Assembly (NCBI GenBank): GCA_034638255.1
Contig: JAWPGT010000025.1
Span: forward strand, 124,001 to 188,000
Direction: 5' to 3'
DNA from: Coprinus comatus
Taxonomy: Eukaryota; Basidiomycota; Agaricomycetes; Agaricales; Agaricaceae
Length of the DNA: 64,000 bases
The translations under genes and the position numbers were made by a program. The notes beneath the pieces were generated by a model. It saw only the letters and a list, made by a program, of their open reading frames with translations. It was not told the origin of the DNA and ran no database searches. Positions 12,797 to 25,704 of this stretch are shown piece after piece; the first letter of the stretch is position 1, and every line of letters begins with the position of its first letter.

Positions 12797-14417
12797 CTAT
12801 TGCAACTGAGAAGCTGAAATCATCAACTTTGTCCAATAGGCGTTCACAGCACCAGGAGCATCCGCAATTAAAGTAACTTCAGGTTCCCAAGTATCATCAC
12901 GATCCGTATACAACCACCAATGAACCAAATACTCCTTTCCTTCCCTCCCTTCCCTATGTTTCTTAATATAATCAACTTGATACCTCTTCTCCACAACCAA
13001 ATTTTTATCCGGTCTAATTTTTGGTTGTTTCCTTCGAGGATCTTTCCAAGCTTTGGGTATTGTAGGTTTCGGTGGAAGTTTCGTTTTAGGTTCGAAACTT
13101 CTACGAAGTTCAGTTCGTCGTCCTTTAATGTTGGTATGAGCTAGCCTTGCGTATTTATCGAGTTCACAAAGTGCATGTTCGATATCCGCCACGTTCATTT
13201 CCATCATTCCCAATTCCATTGACTGTGATTTTTTTCTTCCATTTCCTCCTCCTCCTCCACCAGTCGAAAGTAACGGAGGTTCCAAGCCCAACCTTTCAAA
13301 ATGGTATTTCTGATTATCCGTTAACCAACGAATAACTTCAATACCAAAATTCGAATCCTTCTTAAACCCTTTATCCAAACTCCCCCCAAACATCTTCTTC
13401 AATCCCGAAATCGCTCCAGGTCCAGGAACCACGAAATCATTTTCATGAAAATTCAAAACATTACTATAGGAAAGATTCAACATCAATTGATAAGTTGAAA
13501 ATTCACCCATACTAGGGAACGAAATCAACCATTCATATACATCAGCCATATGCCAAGCATGCATAACTTTATGATGAACCTCATTTTCCATAAGTGTTTC
13601 CAATAATAATAAGTGATTATAGAAACTGTCTCCATTTGGGTCCAACTTTGGAAACGGTTTTTGAAAAGCGCCGGTATAAATCGTTTTTCCAGTGAGTTTT
13701 GCTTTATATAAAACGGAGGTATAAGCTTCTCGATTGTAGGATTCCCATTTAAGTGGACCGAGTTCAGTTTGTAACAATTCCCATGTTTCGATTTTGGTGA
13801 AGAGGTTGAATAGAATAATTCGGAAGGATAATTCTTCAGGTTTTTGCGAACCTTTTTCGATTACTTCACGTATGATATATTGGCTGAGTTTATCCAAAAC
13901 TCGGAAAGTGTTGCAGAAGTGGTACCTTTGGAGTATACCGTCTTCTGTCCATCTATTTACGAAATGGAAGGGAGGGGGGGGAATGAAGGGATGATGAGAT
14001 GAGGGGATGTTTAATTAAGGCTCATAAAAAAATCAGGGAAACGTACGGTTGCGGTAAACCAGCTCTACGCCTATCATCCATCAACTTCCGTTCCGATGTA
14101 AAATACCAAAAGGTATCAAATACGACGGTAGGTTTCAATATAACGCCGTTCACAATAAACCCGTCATTAATATCCCTGGGTCTTGTCTGTAAACAAGGGT
14201 CGTCGATGTCATCATGCTTCTGTTTTTGTTTCTTCTTCCTTTGTGTTCGAGGGACGACGGAGTACGGATCAGGGGAGGAAACGCGTGGACGTGTGATTGA
14301 TGCGTTGATACGGGATAGCTTTGGTTTTATTTCTTCATCAGAATCAGAAGATATGTTAATGGGAGACGAGGGAGTGTCTGATGAGTATATGTCTTCATAG
14401 TTCCTTTTCACAGGCAT
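12797..14417 (-). CDS. 5-hmdU DNA kinase helical domain protein with C-terminal chromodomain
   Basis: Two exons (14417-14047 and 13952-12797) give 508 residues; the intron splits the Pro codon in GLPQPWTEDGIL. The N-terminal ~50 residues hold a short hydrophobic-acidic motif, INISSDSDEE, that resembles a SUMO-interaction motif. The core has VVFDTFWYFTSERKLMDDR, then WTEDGILQRYHFCNTFRVLD, KLSQYIIREVI and FRIILFNLFTKIETWELL. This is the pattern of the HMUDK_hel domain, known from phage hypermodified-thymine enzymes and described in fungi as a predicted DNA-base hypermodification family. The last ~70 residues form a chromodomain: VVEKRYQVDYI, GKEYLVHWWLYTDRDDTWEP, then AVNAYW. The likely role is a nuclear, chromatin-targeted enzyme acting on modified DNA bases. 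That function is inference; the domain calls rest on motif memory. Confidence 0.78.
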
Positions 14418-15046
14418 ATAATAAATATAGAGCGGGACGTGGTGCGACGCGTTTTCTGGGCTGGGATGTGATCAAAAAATTGACTTGAGGAAAAGGGATG
14501 ATGATCTCTACCTTTAATGCTCAAACACAGCTTGGGATACTTCTGTTGGCAGAGGATTTGGCTGTCAGAGAAGAAAGGGGAAAATGCTGTAATTTCTCAC
14601 GGGGCCAATGGTTTTGAGAAGGACCCTGTTTTAATATTAATATCCATTATTGGTGTTGATAAAATCTTTCAGTATCCTGACAATGGTGACCCCTACCAGA
14701 GAAGGTTATTTGAGCAGAATTCGGTAAGCATTGGAATGTTCAATGAAAGAGTTTGTTTCTCTATGATTAGGTTAGTGGTCGGCGCGTCATTTTGGGTTTT
14801 ATACTTGCCTTTTTCACCTAGAACATTTATCTCATGAAGGAAAACGACTCTCGGTATATCTAAAGACAAACATCCTCTTTCGTTTTGTCCAAGTCCAAAG
14901 AAAAGATTAACTCACAATATCATCGGAGGTTATAGCCTTCCAAATAAAACACAACCAAACACACCTGCATTAAGCATCAAATAACAGCCGCTTCAGTACC
15001 CTTGTCGTCATGAATCATTGTTGAAAAGCATATTAAGGAGAAAACC
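14418..15046. other. Divergent promoter between the chromodomain and METTL14 genes
   Basis: About 630 bp separates the two start codons, which face away from each other, so the two nucleic-acid-modification genes may share regulation. An open frame at 14517-14837 has no recognisable content. Confidence 0.5.
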
Positions 15047-16388
15047 ATGGACACAACTTCCACTGCTTTACTACTCAGTAAATCCAACGAATTACTAGCT
15101 TCACATTCAGCTCGCATCGACAGAGTACGAACATCACAACAGAAACATCGTCGCCTTTTACAAGCTTTATCATCTCCACCTGAAGAATTACTTCAATTAC
15201 CTTGTGTACCTTTCTCTCCTTTACTTCCTCCTCCAGATGATGATTTGGACTTTGGATTTGGAACCTCTACTACTGCTACGGCTTCTTCAAGTAGAAATTC
15301 TTTGGATCTAAACTTTGATCCTACTAGTGAAAGTCAACTTCAACAATTTCAACGTCAGGATTTACCACCGCATAAACAAGCAAGAGTACAGAGATATCCT
15401 AGTTATGTACCTGATGAAGAAACTATTAGGAATGATTATTCTCAGAGATATGTTGATGGTGGTGAATGGCCACAGAATTGGGTGTTGGGAGCTGAACCTG
15501 AACATCGATTTGAAGAGTAAGTTTTACGCGTTTATATAATCTTTTATTATAACCTAAACACCCCCCTTTTTTTTTAGATACCCAAAACAACAACGTTTAT
15601 TAACATTAAAGAAAAACTCTGTTAACAATCATTCAACACCACCATATTACCTTCCATTTTCCCAACTTTCAACACTCCATCCAAATAAATTCGACGTCAT
15701 ACTTCTAGATCCACCATTTTCATCATCATTTACTTGGGATCATCTTCAAGAATTACCTATACCTTCATTAGCTGCTGATCCTAGTTTTGTATTTTTATGG
15801 GTTGGTAGTGGTGCTGGAGAAGGTTTGGAAAGAGGTAGAGAGGTTTTGGCGAAATGGGGTTATAGAAGATGTGAGGATGTTTGTTGGGTTAAGACTAATA
15901 AAACTACGAATCAAGGACCTGGTGTGAGTACCCCCTTTTTTTTTTTTTTGTTATTATTACTTTTTGAGCTTTTATGTTCGGTTTTTTTCGTTTTCGTTAT
16001 AATGAAGTGTTTTGTTTAATGATATGTGATTTTTGTAGACGGATCCACCGACTACGTCTTTATTAACGAGAACGAAACAACATTGTCTTATTGGTATAAG
16101 AGGAACTGTAAGACGCTCAACGGATAGTTGGTTTGTTCATTGTAACGTTGGTAAGTTATTGTTATTTTCTTTTCCATCCTCAATATACTTATACTCTTAT
16201 ACTCTTATAACCTATAGATACAGACGTTATAATATGGGAAGGAGATCCATCAGATCCAACACGAAAACCGCCAGAAATGTATACCTTGATCGAAAATTTT
16301 TGTCTTGGTTTACGTCGTGTTGAAATATTTGGTCGTCAATCATCACTTCGTAGAGGTTGGGTTACTGTTTTATCAAAAAATCAAGAAC

Positions 16389-16421
<33 letters not shown>

Positions 16422-17778
16422 CACCCTCATCTTTACGAAACCAAAACCAAAACCAAAACCAAAGTGGTAATAGTAATGATAATGACAACGGGGATGATGG
16501 AATAATTCAAATCAATAATGACGAAACTGGAAAAACAATAGCTACGAAATGGAAACAAGAAGAATGGGATGAAAAGTTGAAACAACTTGTTGGTGTTGGT
16601 GGTGTTGGTATTAGTGGTAGTGGGAATATTCAAAATGGAAAAATGGTGGTTCCTATGACTTCAGAAATTGAAGCTTTAAGACCAAAATCGCCTGCTAGAT
16701 TTGGTGGTGGTGGCGGCGGCGGTGGCGGCGGCGGTGGTGGAGGTGGTCAAAATAATAACAATTCTAATTCAGGTATGACTATGGCTATGCCAATGTCAAT
16801 GTCATCTGGAGGAGGAGGTGGAGGTGGAGGAGGAGTAATGAGTGGTGGTGTTGCTGTTGGTATACCCAACAACAATAACAATAATAATAATAATGGTAAT
16901 AATAGTAATTCTGGAGGAGGGAATAGGTTTATAAATTCGAGTTCAGGAGGAAGTGGTGGCGTATCACTTGGGTTACCTGGAGGAATTGGAATGGGAGGGG
17001 GAAGAGGAGGAGGAGGAGGACAAAGTGGATTTGTTAATCATGCTGCAGTTTTAGCTGCTGCTGCTCATCATGGACATGGGATGTTAGGAGGACAAAATCA
17101 TCAAATGATGGTACAACCTGGTTTAATGGGTATGAATATGGGAATGGGAAATATGGGTATGGGGAATATGGGTATGGGTATGGGAAATTTGGGTGTAGGG
17201 ATGGGAGGGATGGGGAATTTGGGTGTAGGAGGGATGGGAATGGGTATGGGAAATTTGGGTATGGCTGGGTTGGGTATGGGTATGGGTTTACCTGGTGTTG
17301 GTGGTATGCAAGGTGTTAATCATCAACACCAACATCAACTTGGTATGGGTATGGGTGTACCTATGGATGGAAGTGGCGGAGGTACGGGTGCAGGTACAGG
17401 TACAGGTGTTGGAGGAGTAGGAGGAACGGGAACAGGAACAGGTTGGAATCCTATGATGAATATGAATGTACCAATGGGGGTAGGTCATATGAATATGGGT
17501 ATGGGTATGGGTGGTATGCAGAATCCTGGTCATACTCATGGTACGGGTGTAGGAGGATTTGGGAATATGAATGTGCAAGGAGTGTTTAATCCTGCTGCTA
17601 TGAATAATTCAGCTATGGGTTGGGGAGATCAAGGTAATTATTTTGATATCCAGTTGCCTTATGTATATTGACGTTTTCTTGTTTAGGGCATATGAATATG
17701 GGTGGAATGAATATGGGAGGGATGAATGGAATGCATGGGAATAATATGGGTATGGGTGGTCAATGGGGAGGGTTTTAG
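15047..17778 (+). CDS. METTL14: METTL14-type MT-A70 family protein (m6A writer subunit)
   Basis: Five exons (15047-15516, 15578-15923, 16039-16150, 16218-17633, 17687-17778) give 811 residues. The MT-A70 domain includes [72 protein letters not shown], and [18 protein letters not shown] then [10 protein letters not shown]. Order and spacing match METTL14 closely, including the later [12 protein letters not shown] motif. METTL14 partners METTL3/Ime4 in the nucleus to methylate adenosine in mRNA, and METTL14 itself is usually catalytically dead. Here the motif is DPPF rather than the animal EPPL or the active DPPW. After the domain comes a ~390-residue tail of poly-Ser, poly-Gly, poly-Asn and Gly-Met repeats, which makes the protein almost twice the usual length. 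Confidence 0.9.
16390..17776 (+). repeat. Low-complexity coding region (poly-Ser, poly-Gly, poly-Asn, Gly-Met repeats)
   Basis: Within the last large exon of the METTL14-type gene, TCA, GGN and AAT/AAC runs encode poly-Ser, poly-Gly and poly-Asn. From about 17130 a degenerate GGNATG unit encodes repeats such as [14 protein letters not shown]. The pattern continues across the last intron. Such tracts are prone to slippage, so length variation between strains is likely. Confidence 0.85.
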
Positions 17779-18093
17779 TTTTTTATAGCTAGATATTCTT
17801 TTTCTTTCTTGTACTTTATTTATTTATTGGGATTATTTTGGAATTTGTAAATGTTTGGCTAACGCGCCTGAACGCGCCTTGATGGAAGTTGTTCAACTAA
17901 TATCACTCCCAACATCTTCTCCCGAATCCCCTCAATTTCCCCCAATTTCTCAAATATCCCATAAAATACAGTGTATCTAGTGGGCTGTCTGGTTTGATTC
18001 AAAAGAAATTCTAATTTCGAAACACGAAATCCGAAACGAAATAGCCACCAAACCACCACACAACCCTTCATAACTACATTGAACAGAGACAAG
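17779..18093. other. NUP192 promoter region
   Basis: This 315-bp spacer lies between the METTL14-type stop codon and the nucleoporin ATG, both on the plus strand. It contains a close direct pair of ACGCGCC (about 17861-17877), otherwise nothing distinct. Confidence 0.4.
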
Positions 18094-21000
18094 ATGGAGT
18101 TGATATCGACACTTAGGAATTCTTTGTATAAAGCTTTGTCACCTGCGAATGTTCAATTCGATGAACAGGAACTTTTTGATGAACTTTTGGTTACAAAACC
18201 GCGTCTTTTGAAGTTGTTGGATGTTGGATGTAGAAATGAGAATGAACAAAAGGAGATTCAATCGGGTAAGTTAACATTCTTACTACCTCTTATTTAAGAA
18301 ATTGTGAAACTGACTTTTTTGTTATAGGAAAGACAGTTATTCACGGAAAACAAATAGCCATCAATGGGGAATTTGCGAAACAAGTGTTGTTTTTATCTCA
18401 ACAATTGGAATGTTCAGAACGTTATGTAGCAGGATTATTGGATGAAGTGATGAAAGAAAATCCAAATATTGATCCTGTTACGAGTTTGGAATTGACAGTG
18501 GAGTTATTTCATTTGAGAAGAAGACATTTGGTGGATTCGTTAAGGTATCTAGTGGATGCTACGGAATTTGCTGAAGCTTTTCATCATTCTCAATCTTCCA
18601 CCACCACTACTTCTGGTAATGGAACTGCTACAACTACGACTACAACTACGACATCTGGGAATGATGTTAGTGGGGATGGAATTGGAAATGTGACCTATAC
18701 GAGGTTGGCTAGGTTTTTTGTTAATGAGTTGGTGGTGGAAACGAAAGAAGGGTCGGGTGAAGCTTTGACGCTTGCGATGAGGATTTGGAAACAGATCGAA
18801 CAGCTAAATGAATTGATTGGTAGAGCTGACAATGCAAGGAGAGGTGCAGGTAGTAATACTATTGCTCTAACTCCAGGTGAGCGGCGTTTTCTGGTTGTTT
18901 TGATTTTTGATTTGTTAACTCGATGGCAATGTACTTCTAGGATCACCATCACTTGGTTTCGATATCCTCAATTCACGATATGACTCGTTGAAATACGAGA
19001 GACGATATCTCGCTATAGTTCTATGCTCTATCTCGCATTTGGGATACCTTACCTCCAAAGAAATAAGACTCCTTGTCGAGTGGCTTTCTACGAATCCTTC
19101 CCATCCTATGACATATTACTTCCTCACCGCCATCCTACTCGCTTTCGATCCTATCAATCCTTCAAGTGCCTCTGGTAAACTCAGGCTAAACCTCGTATCC
19201 GATGCTTCTATCATCACATTCATGTCCAACATTCTCGCACCTTCTAAGGAATGGAAAGAATCTGGACTAAAAGCTACCATCCTCCTTAAATGGACAATGC
19301 TTCTTACGGAAGCTAGACATAATAATCCCACCTTCGAACATAAACCTGGTTTCAAAACTGAAGAATTGGAAACGCAAGTCTGGAATGGAGTTCAAGGAGA
19401 TGCGTTCACATATCTACGAACATCAGTTCAAAATCTCCTCGCGAGACGTTCTCCTTCTACCTCTCCTTTGTCATTTAACAATGAAGGACAGGAATTACGT
19501 GAAATTCCTCCTGATGATTTCAGGGAAGTTATATTGGTCGCGTTTGAAGCGTTGCTGAGATCAATTATTACTCACGCGTCTTCGGAGTTGAGGAAAATTA
19601 AACAAAGGCAAGAGGATTTGGCACATGCTAGGGATAGGACGAGGACTAGTTCCGCGAGGTTCTCAACAACACTTCCTGTAGAACCTGAAAGGACGGATTT
19701 ACTACAACCTAGGAGTGATATCGCTGCTCTTTATACTCTCATTGGAACACTTTATTCAGCTCTTCCTCCGGAACGTGGACTTCAATTTTGGGGTGCATCC
19801 CCCGGAGGACCTTCAAGATTGTCTTACATCGAATATGTGGAGACGACAACCGGAAGGTTGCCTGCATTTTTACAATGGGCTGTTTGGTCTACCTCGATAC
19901 AAGATCTTACACTTCTTACTGCGTTGTACGAGATGTTGAGTGGTTTAGCAAAAGGTCAACAATGTAGCGAATTGGCATATAACTTTATGGCTCGTGGTGG
20001 AGGTGAAGTTTTACCTGGAAGTTCACTACCTCCAACATCAAGTAGTGGACCAAGTATCTCTTGGTTTGCTGTTTTCGGACTTCTTGATAATTGGGCTACA
20101 AGTGCTGCTAGTGCTAGAGGTGCACCTCAACCACAATCGTTTGGATTGACAAATTCATTTGGTGGTGGTTTATTCAATGCTCCCGTATCTAAACTTGCTT
20201 CTCAACAATTCACCATTGGACCAAAAGAAGTTCTCTATGCTCAGTCCTTCCTTCAACTCCTATCGAATGTCGTTAAATATTCCGTTGCTGTTCGAACAGC
20301 AGTTTCAAGTCACGCACAATTCCGAGCTATTCCGACTTTGGTTTCGTTGATTCCATTTGGAATTCCTTTGGAATTGAAAGGAGCTATATTTAATACGCTA
20401 GCGGCGTTTTGTGAACCTGGTGCTGGTATTCCTGGTGTGGAGATTTGTAAAGCGGTTTGGACGTTAATGGAACGTCTTGAAGTTATCAATGTTCGTGCAC
20501 CCATTTCTGCTGGTTTAGGAGTATTAGCAACTGGAAAAGGAGTTGAACTTGAATTGGAACAAATTGAAGCTGTTCATAGGTTATACCCTGCTACCATACC
20601 TTTCCTTCGACTTCTTGGAACATTAATTCATACACCAAAACGAATAACTAAAGACAAGATCGCGGAATTGGAACCTGTCAATACTATTCCTGATAATTTG
20701 GGACAACCATATCGAATTGCTGGAATTGGACCTTTTGCTTGTTTTGTCATTGATAATGTGTTTGCGAATATTCCGAATAGGGATTATTCGCAACCTTCGG
20801 ATAGATGGCAGATTAATGATCTGTGTCTTACTTTCGTTGAACGTTGTTTGGCAAGTTATGATTTGGAACCTTTGGTTAGTACAACTGAAGAGATATCAAC
20901 AATCAAAGCGGAGAAATTGATGCCTTTGGTGATACATCCTGGATATGATATTATGAAAAGGTTGTTATCATCATCACCACTTCGGGAATCTTTACTTTCA

Positions 21001-24000
21001 TATATCGTTGAAGGAGTGGAAGGGTTTGATAGGAATTTGGCTGATGAAGAACCGTTTTTCAAGAATACGATTGTTAGGGTTCTTAGGATTATTCAAAGGG
21101 TTTTGGAAATTCAGGACTTGTTCTTGGATGTTCTGGTTCCCTTACTCTCGGAATTGGTTAATCCTTCATTTGCTAGTGTGATTCAACCTAGATCACATTA
21201 TACAAGATTCGATCAAGCTTTAGCCTATGGAACTCAATTCATCCCAGCTATCGCAACATATATGTCTTATCCATCTCATTCGGAATTGGCGTTATTGTCA
21301 ATCAAGATTTTATCAGCGTTGTGTGGATCAGCGAATTCGGCTTCGATTGTGATGTTGATTGAAAGAAGTAGGGATTCTGAAAGGATCTTGAATGGGTTTA
21401 TGAGGATTGTTGGAACGGAATCGTTGGATGATGTTTGGGATTCGGAAACTTTTGGTGATGAAGTTACAGGTGCTGGTGCTCCTGATCCAATTGAAGATCC
21501 TTATCTATTAGCTCAAGCTATTCGACTTGCCGCACTCGAATTCCTAATTCAAAATACCGAACAAGATAAATCGTATCCCAATATTGCTCATTATTTCCTG
21601 TTTGGTGGAAGTGTCAAGGAACAAAGAATTCAAGATCCTCATGCACTTGGTGCTCATCATACCACCATTCACGCTATACTCAAATTGTTGAATATGGGTA
21701 TTCCAAAGGTGAAAGGAAAAGATAAAGAAGTTGGAAGAGATGTTACTCCTTTGTTGGTTATGCTTCCTGGATTGGCGGAAAGGTGTTATCGAGTCATACA
21801 TAATCTATGTGTGCATCCTAGAACTTCAGATTTTACGACGAGGTATTTGAGGACTAGAGAAGACTTTTTCGCACGTCAACTTGCAAGTATGCCTTCCGCT
21901 GTTCCTAAAACATTACAAACACAAGAACCTTTGATTCAAGTGGTTTATGAAGATGGAAATAGGGTGACCACGACTGTTCCTACACTTTGTGCTTTCTTGC
22001 GATTGAGGTCGTATATATTCAACCTTGTTGCTTTAGAGTTACATGTGTTGACGAATAAGGGACAGTTTAAAGGAGTTTCGGAGTTGTTGGATATTTTGTT
22101 TGGAACGGATGTGGATTATGAAGAAGAATTTGGATTCCAGACTTTCAGAGATGTTGGGCAGTCACAAATGAAGATTATCGATTTCTTACAATCGCTGATG
22201 TTTGATTGGGCGGATTCATTGATTGTTCAACCGAGAACTTTACAATATCTCAATAACCTCAATTTACAAGCTTCGATTCGTCAAGATGCTAGTGGTTGTG
22301 ATATCGTGGATAGGACAGCTGTTCTTTTATTACTTTCAAACGCTAAAAGAATTTTACAATCTCAAGGAGCTATCACGACTGCTGCTCATTGGGAACAAGC
22401 TAATAAGGAAGCGACGTACATCCTGGAAAGTTGTGTGGTGGAAAACCATAGGAGAAAGGTAGCTCATGCTTTGGTTGATGGAATTGAGAATTGGAAAAGG
22501 TTGTTGGATATGGCTTTGATGAAATGTTTCGATCGACTTCCACATGATCGTAGGGAAAATATGTTGTTTGATTTACTTCATGTTCTCCCTTCTGCTATAC
22601 GATCTGGAAATATGCAAGAAAGTGTTTCGGTGTTACTTGCTGAAACGTACTTTCATCTATTACAAAGTTGAGAGAAGATAGACAACATCAAGTTATTTTG
22701 CAATCTGTAGGAGGAAATGTGGAAGCTGGAAGTTTACCTGCGGAGAGGTTGTTTAATATTTTGAGAAATATTTTGGAAGGGATTTTGGATAGTAATAGAG
22801 TGGAGTTGGTTAGAGGGAATCTTTATGCTGCTCTTATCAACTTCATTCATCTCGTTGCTTCTGGGAATGAAATTGGAGTTGGGGAAGGGTTTAGTGGGAA
22901 TGTAGGGTTGAATTCGAGTTTGAGTTTGGGAAAATCAGCTTTGGGTCAATCATCATTTACACAATCTCAATTCTTTTCAGGTTCAATCAATAACAGGAGT
23001 CTTTCATTCAATCCAAATCAATCTCTTATCGCTTTATCCTCTTCAAGAAACAGACAATTATCACCATCACCATCGTCGACGAGTAATAGTAACGCTTATG
23101 CACTACTTGCAGGTAGCCTGGCTACTATGAAAGATGTTATTGAAAAATTGGTGGCGGTTTTAGCTAGAGATGCTATTGATGGAACGGAAGTTTGGAAAAC
23201 TATTGCTTTTATGTTATTGGATGCTCTTGTTCAACTTGCGGGTCAAGAAAAACATTCGGCGGTTGTTTCGGCTTTGACCAAACATGGAATTCTGGCAAAT
23301 TTCGTTAGAGGGGTTAAGGAGAGTGATGGAAGGTTGCAATCTGTACTTAAACCTGAACCTGGTATGTCGTTTTTTCTTTTTCTTTTCACGTTCGCTTTCC
23401 GTTACTGATATTGGTTTTTTGTAGATGATTTGAATCCGTTGTATGTGTATGAAGCGAAAATGTCTCTCTTCACAAGAATGTCGCAGACGAGAGCTGGAGC
23501 TGAGAGGCTATTGGAGTCTCAAATTATACCTGTATTGGCACAGTGTGATTATCTTGATTCGAGACCTGAAGGGGATCAAAGTTTCATAGGTCAGTTTTTT
23601 TGTTCTGCTTATCTTTCTTCTGAGAGTAAAACTCATTCTCTTTTTAGATCAAGATTCGTTCTTGCCTTCGGCTGTTCAGAGGTATCACCAACTTTTGATG
23701 CCTGCTTTACAGGTTCTTGGAGGTATAATTGCTACGTTGGGTAATAAACATTCTACTGTGACGAAACAGGTATGAAATTCTCTTTTTTTTCAATCATGTT
23801 GTAGATACTGAATGAGAATTTACTTTATAGGTTCTTGATTTCCTATCAAGTCATGGTTCAACACTCGTCATTCTACTCAAAAATGAAGCCGATCATACTT
23901 CTTTGAGTGTATTGGATGAAATTCATCTCATAATCTCACTTTGTACACACGTTCTTCCTTCCGTTCCGAAATCTGAAATTGTACGTCAATTATTTTTCTT

Positions 24001-25310
24001 CGCGTTGACAAGAAATTATGATGATCTAATTCTTTTTTTGTTGACAGATGTCACCGAATTCTGGATTTGGCGCTATACATGCAGCAATTTTAAGTCTCGG
24101 TTCTAGATCTCTTAGCCAATCACGTTGTTTCATTGGTGTTGGACCTCAGAATGAAGCTGAATTGTTGGATGTTAATACTCCTGCATTTGGTACGTTTCAT
24201 CTTTCCATTCTGTCGCTCTTTGAAACCTATGAACCTATGAGCTAACGAGGGGGGATACTTGCTTTTACTGTAGGAAACGTGTCGGAAAGTCGATTTGATG
24301 TTCACTTGAGATCTAAAGAACGTTTGTTGAGGAAGGCTATCGTTGCTTATATTGGTGCTGCAAGTGATTTCACAGGTGAGTAGATTAAGTGTTGGGTGAT
24401 GAAGAAATTAGGAGACTAACGAGTATTTCTGTAGAACCTGAGATTACACTTGTTCTTTCACCCCTTACAAATACTACCCGTATTGACGAACGAGGAGCTC
24501 ATTTCCTTGGTACGTTCAGTTAATCCACACATTATTCACTCACCCACTCACTTTTGTATGCAAACAGCAACAGTACCTACAGTCGGCGATACTATAGAAG
24601 CACTCGAGACTATCACGGAAGACATTTCCAATACGCTTCGTCAAATATCCGATCTAGGAGCCGAGCTGGCTAATAGAGATCATATTGTGGTGGATGGTGT
24701 TCAAGATGTTTTGAGGAATGTTCAGGTTGGATTGTTACAAGAATTGGATATTGAACAGAAGAGGTCTTTGATTTGTCAAGAAATTGAAAAAGTTCGAGAG
24801 GGTGCGAAAGGTTCTGCTAAAATTCTATTTGGTATGTATCCTCCCCCGCTGTTTTTCCGTTTTTTCTTTTTGTTGACCTTTTTTTTTTTTTTTTACTTTT
24901 TACTTTTCAAAAAGATACGATGGAGATGTTGTTGCTTCTACTTTGGCGACACTTGGAATATTATGCGGAACCTTCAAATATGAATATTCCCCCTCCTAAA
25001 ACAACACTTATAAATGCGATGAGACTTCTTGCTTCTTCCAATCCTGAACAATTCCGTCAAGAAATAGTTATGAAAATTGGACCTCTATTACAAAAACTTT
25101 CAACACTAGATATCGTAAGTGCTTTCCTTCATTTTGTTGGTTTTTCTTGTTTTGAACGAGTGTTGATTTATTTTATTTTATTTTATTTTATAGGATGAGG
25201 AATGTTTGGGTCGAGATTGGCAAGCTAATCAAGCTTATATCGAAATTATGACTAGAAGGTTGAGAGATAGTGTTGGTTTGCTTGTTGAAGATGCCTCTGA
25301 TTCTAGGTAG
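18094..25310 (+). CDS. NUP192: Nup192/Nup205 scaffold nucleoporin (one apparent frameshift)
   Basis: Large inner-ring nucleoporin of roughly 2,100 residues built of alpha-helical repeats, which scaffolds the nuclear pore with Nup93/Nic96. The ATG at 18094 opens MELISTLRNSLYKALSPAN. The family region LDVGCRNENEQKEIQSGKT and LSQQLECSERYVAGLLDEV follows, then FHLRRRHLVDSLRYLVDA. A very long exon runs from about 18941 to 22668. Later exons contain LYVYEAKMSLFTRMSQTRAG, LLMPALQVLGGIIATLG, ILLKNEADHTSLSVLDEIHL, and LWRHLEYYAEPSNMNIP, and the protein ends LLVEDASDSR. At 22668 the reading frame shifts by one base between LLAETYFHLLQS and LREDRQHQVILQS, where one T seems to be missing. An alternative 44-bp intron would be unusually short. 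The gene is otherwise intact. Confidence 0.88.
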
Positions 25311-25704
25311 AATCATATATTTTGTTTTTTTGTCGATTTTCAATTTTCTTTTCTCCTTTTCTGTTCTGTTTCATTTTTGTGCTGTTGTTGTTAAAATTTA
25401 TCTAGTTGTATTGATGCCAAAAAAAATTCATAATTTCATCTCATTTCTCACTTTCATCTCTCATCAACAATCACATTCATACACTTATGGTTCTGAAGAA
25501 CCAATCATGAATTAGGATGGTATACCTTTATTAACTAATAAATAGAAAGAAAAGGTGGGCTAAAATTGAAACTACAAAAAAAGGTATAATGAAAAAAAAG
25601 GTGAAGAGACGACTACTAAAAAAAAAAAAGCGAAATATGTTTTGGAATCAAAGACTCAAAACGAAATGTCCAAGGGAGTAAGTCAAACCGATTCCCGTAT
25701 ATCA
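25311..25704. other. Convergent 3' spacer between NUP192 and SFT2
   Basis: This AT-rich spacer, with several A and T runs, holds the 3' untranslated regions of two convergent genes. No coding potential was seen. Confidence 0.45.

Noticed and set aside
22624..22667. 44-bp intron as the cause of the NUP192 frame change
   Set aside because: It is in phase, but shorter than all other introns here, has a weak donor (GTTTCG) and would remove residues that look conserved. A missing base explains the data better.
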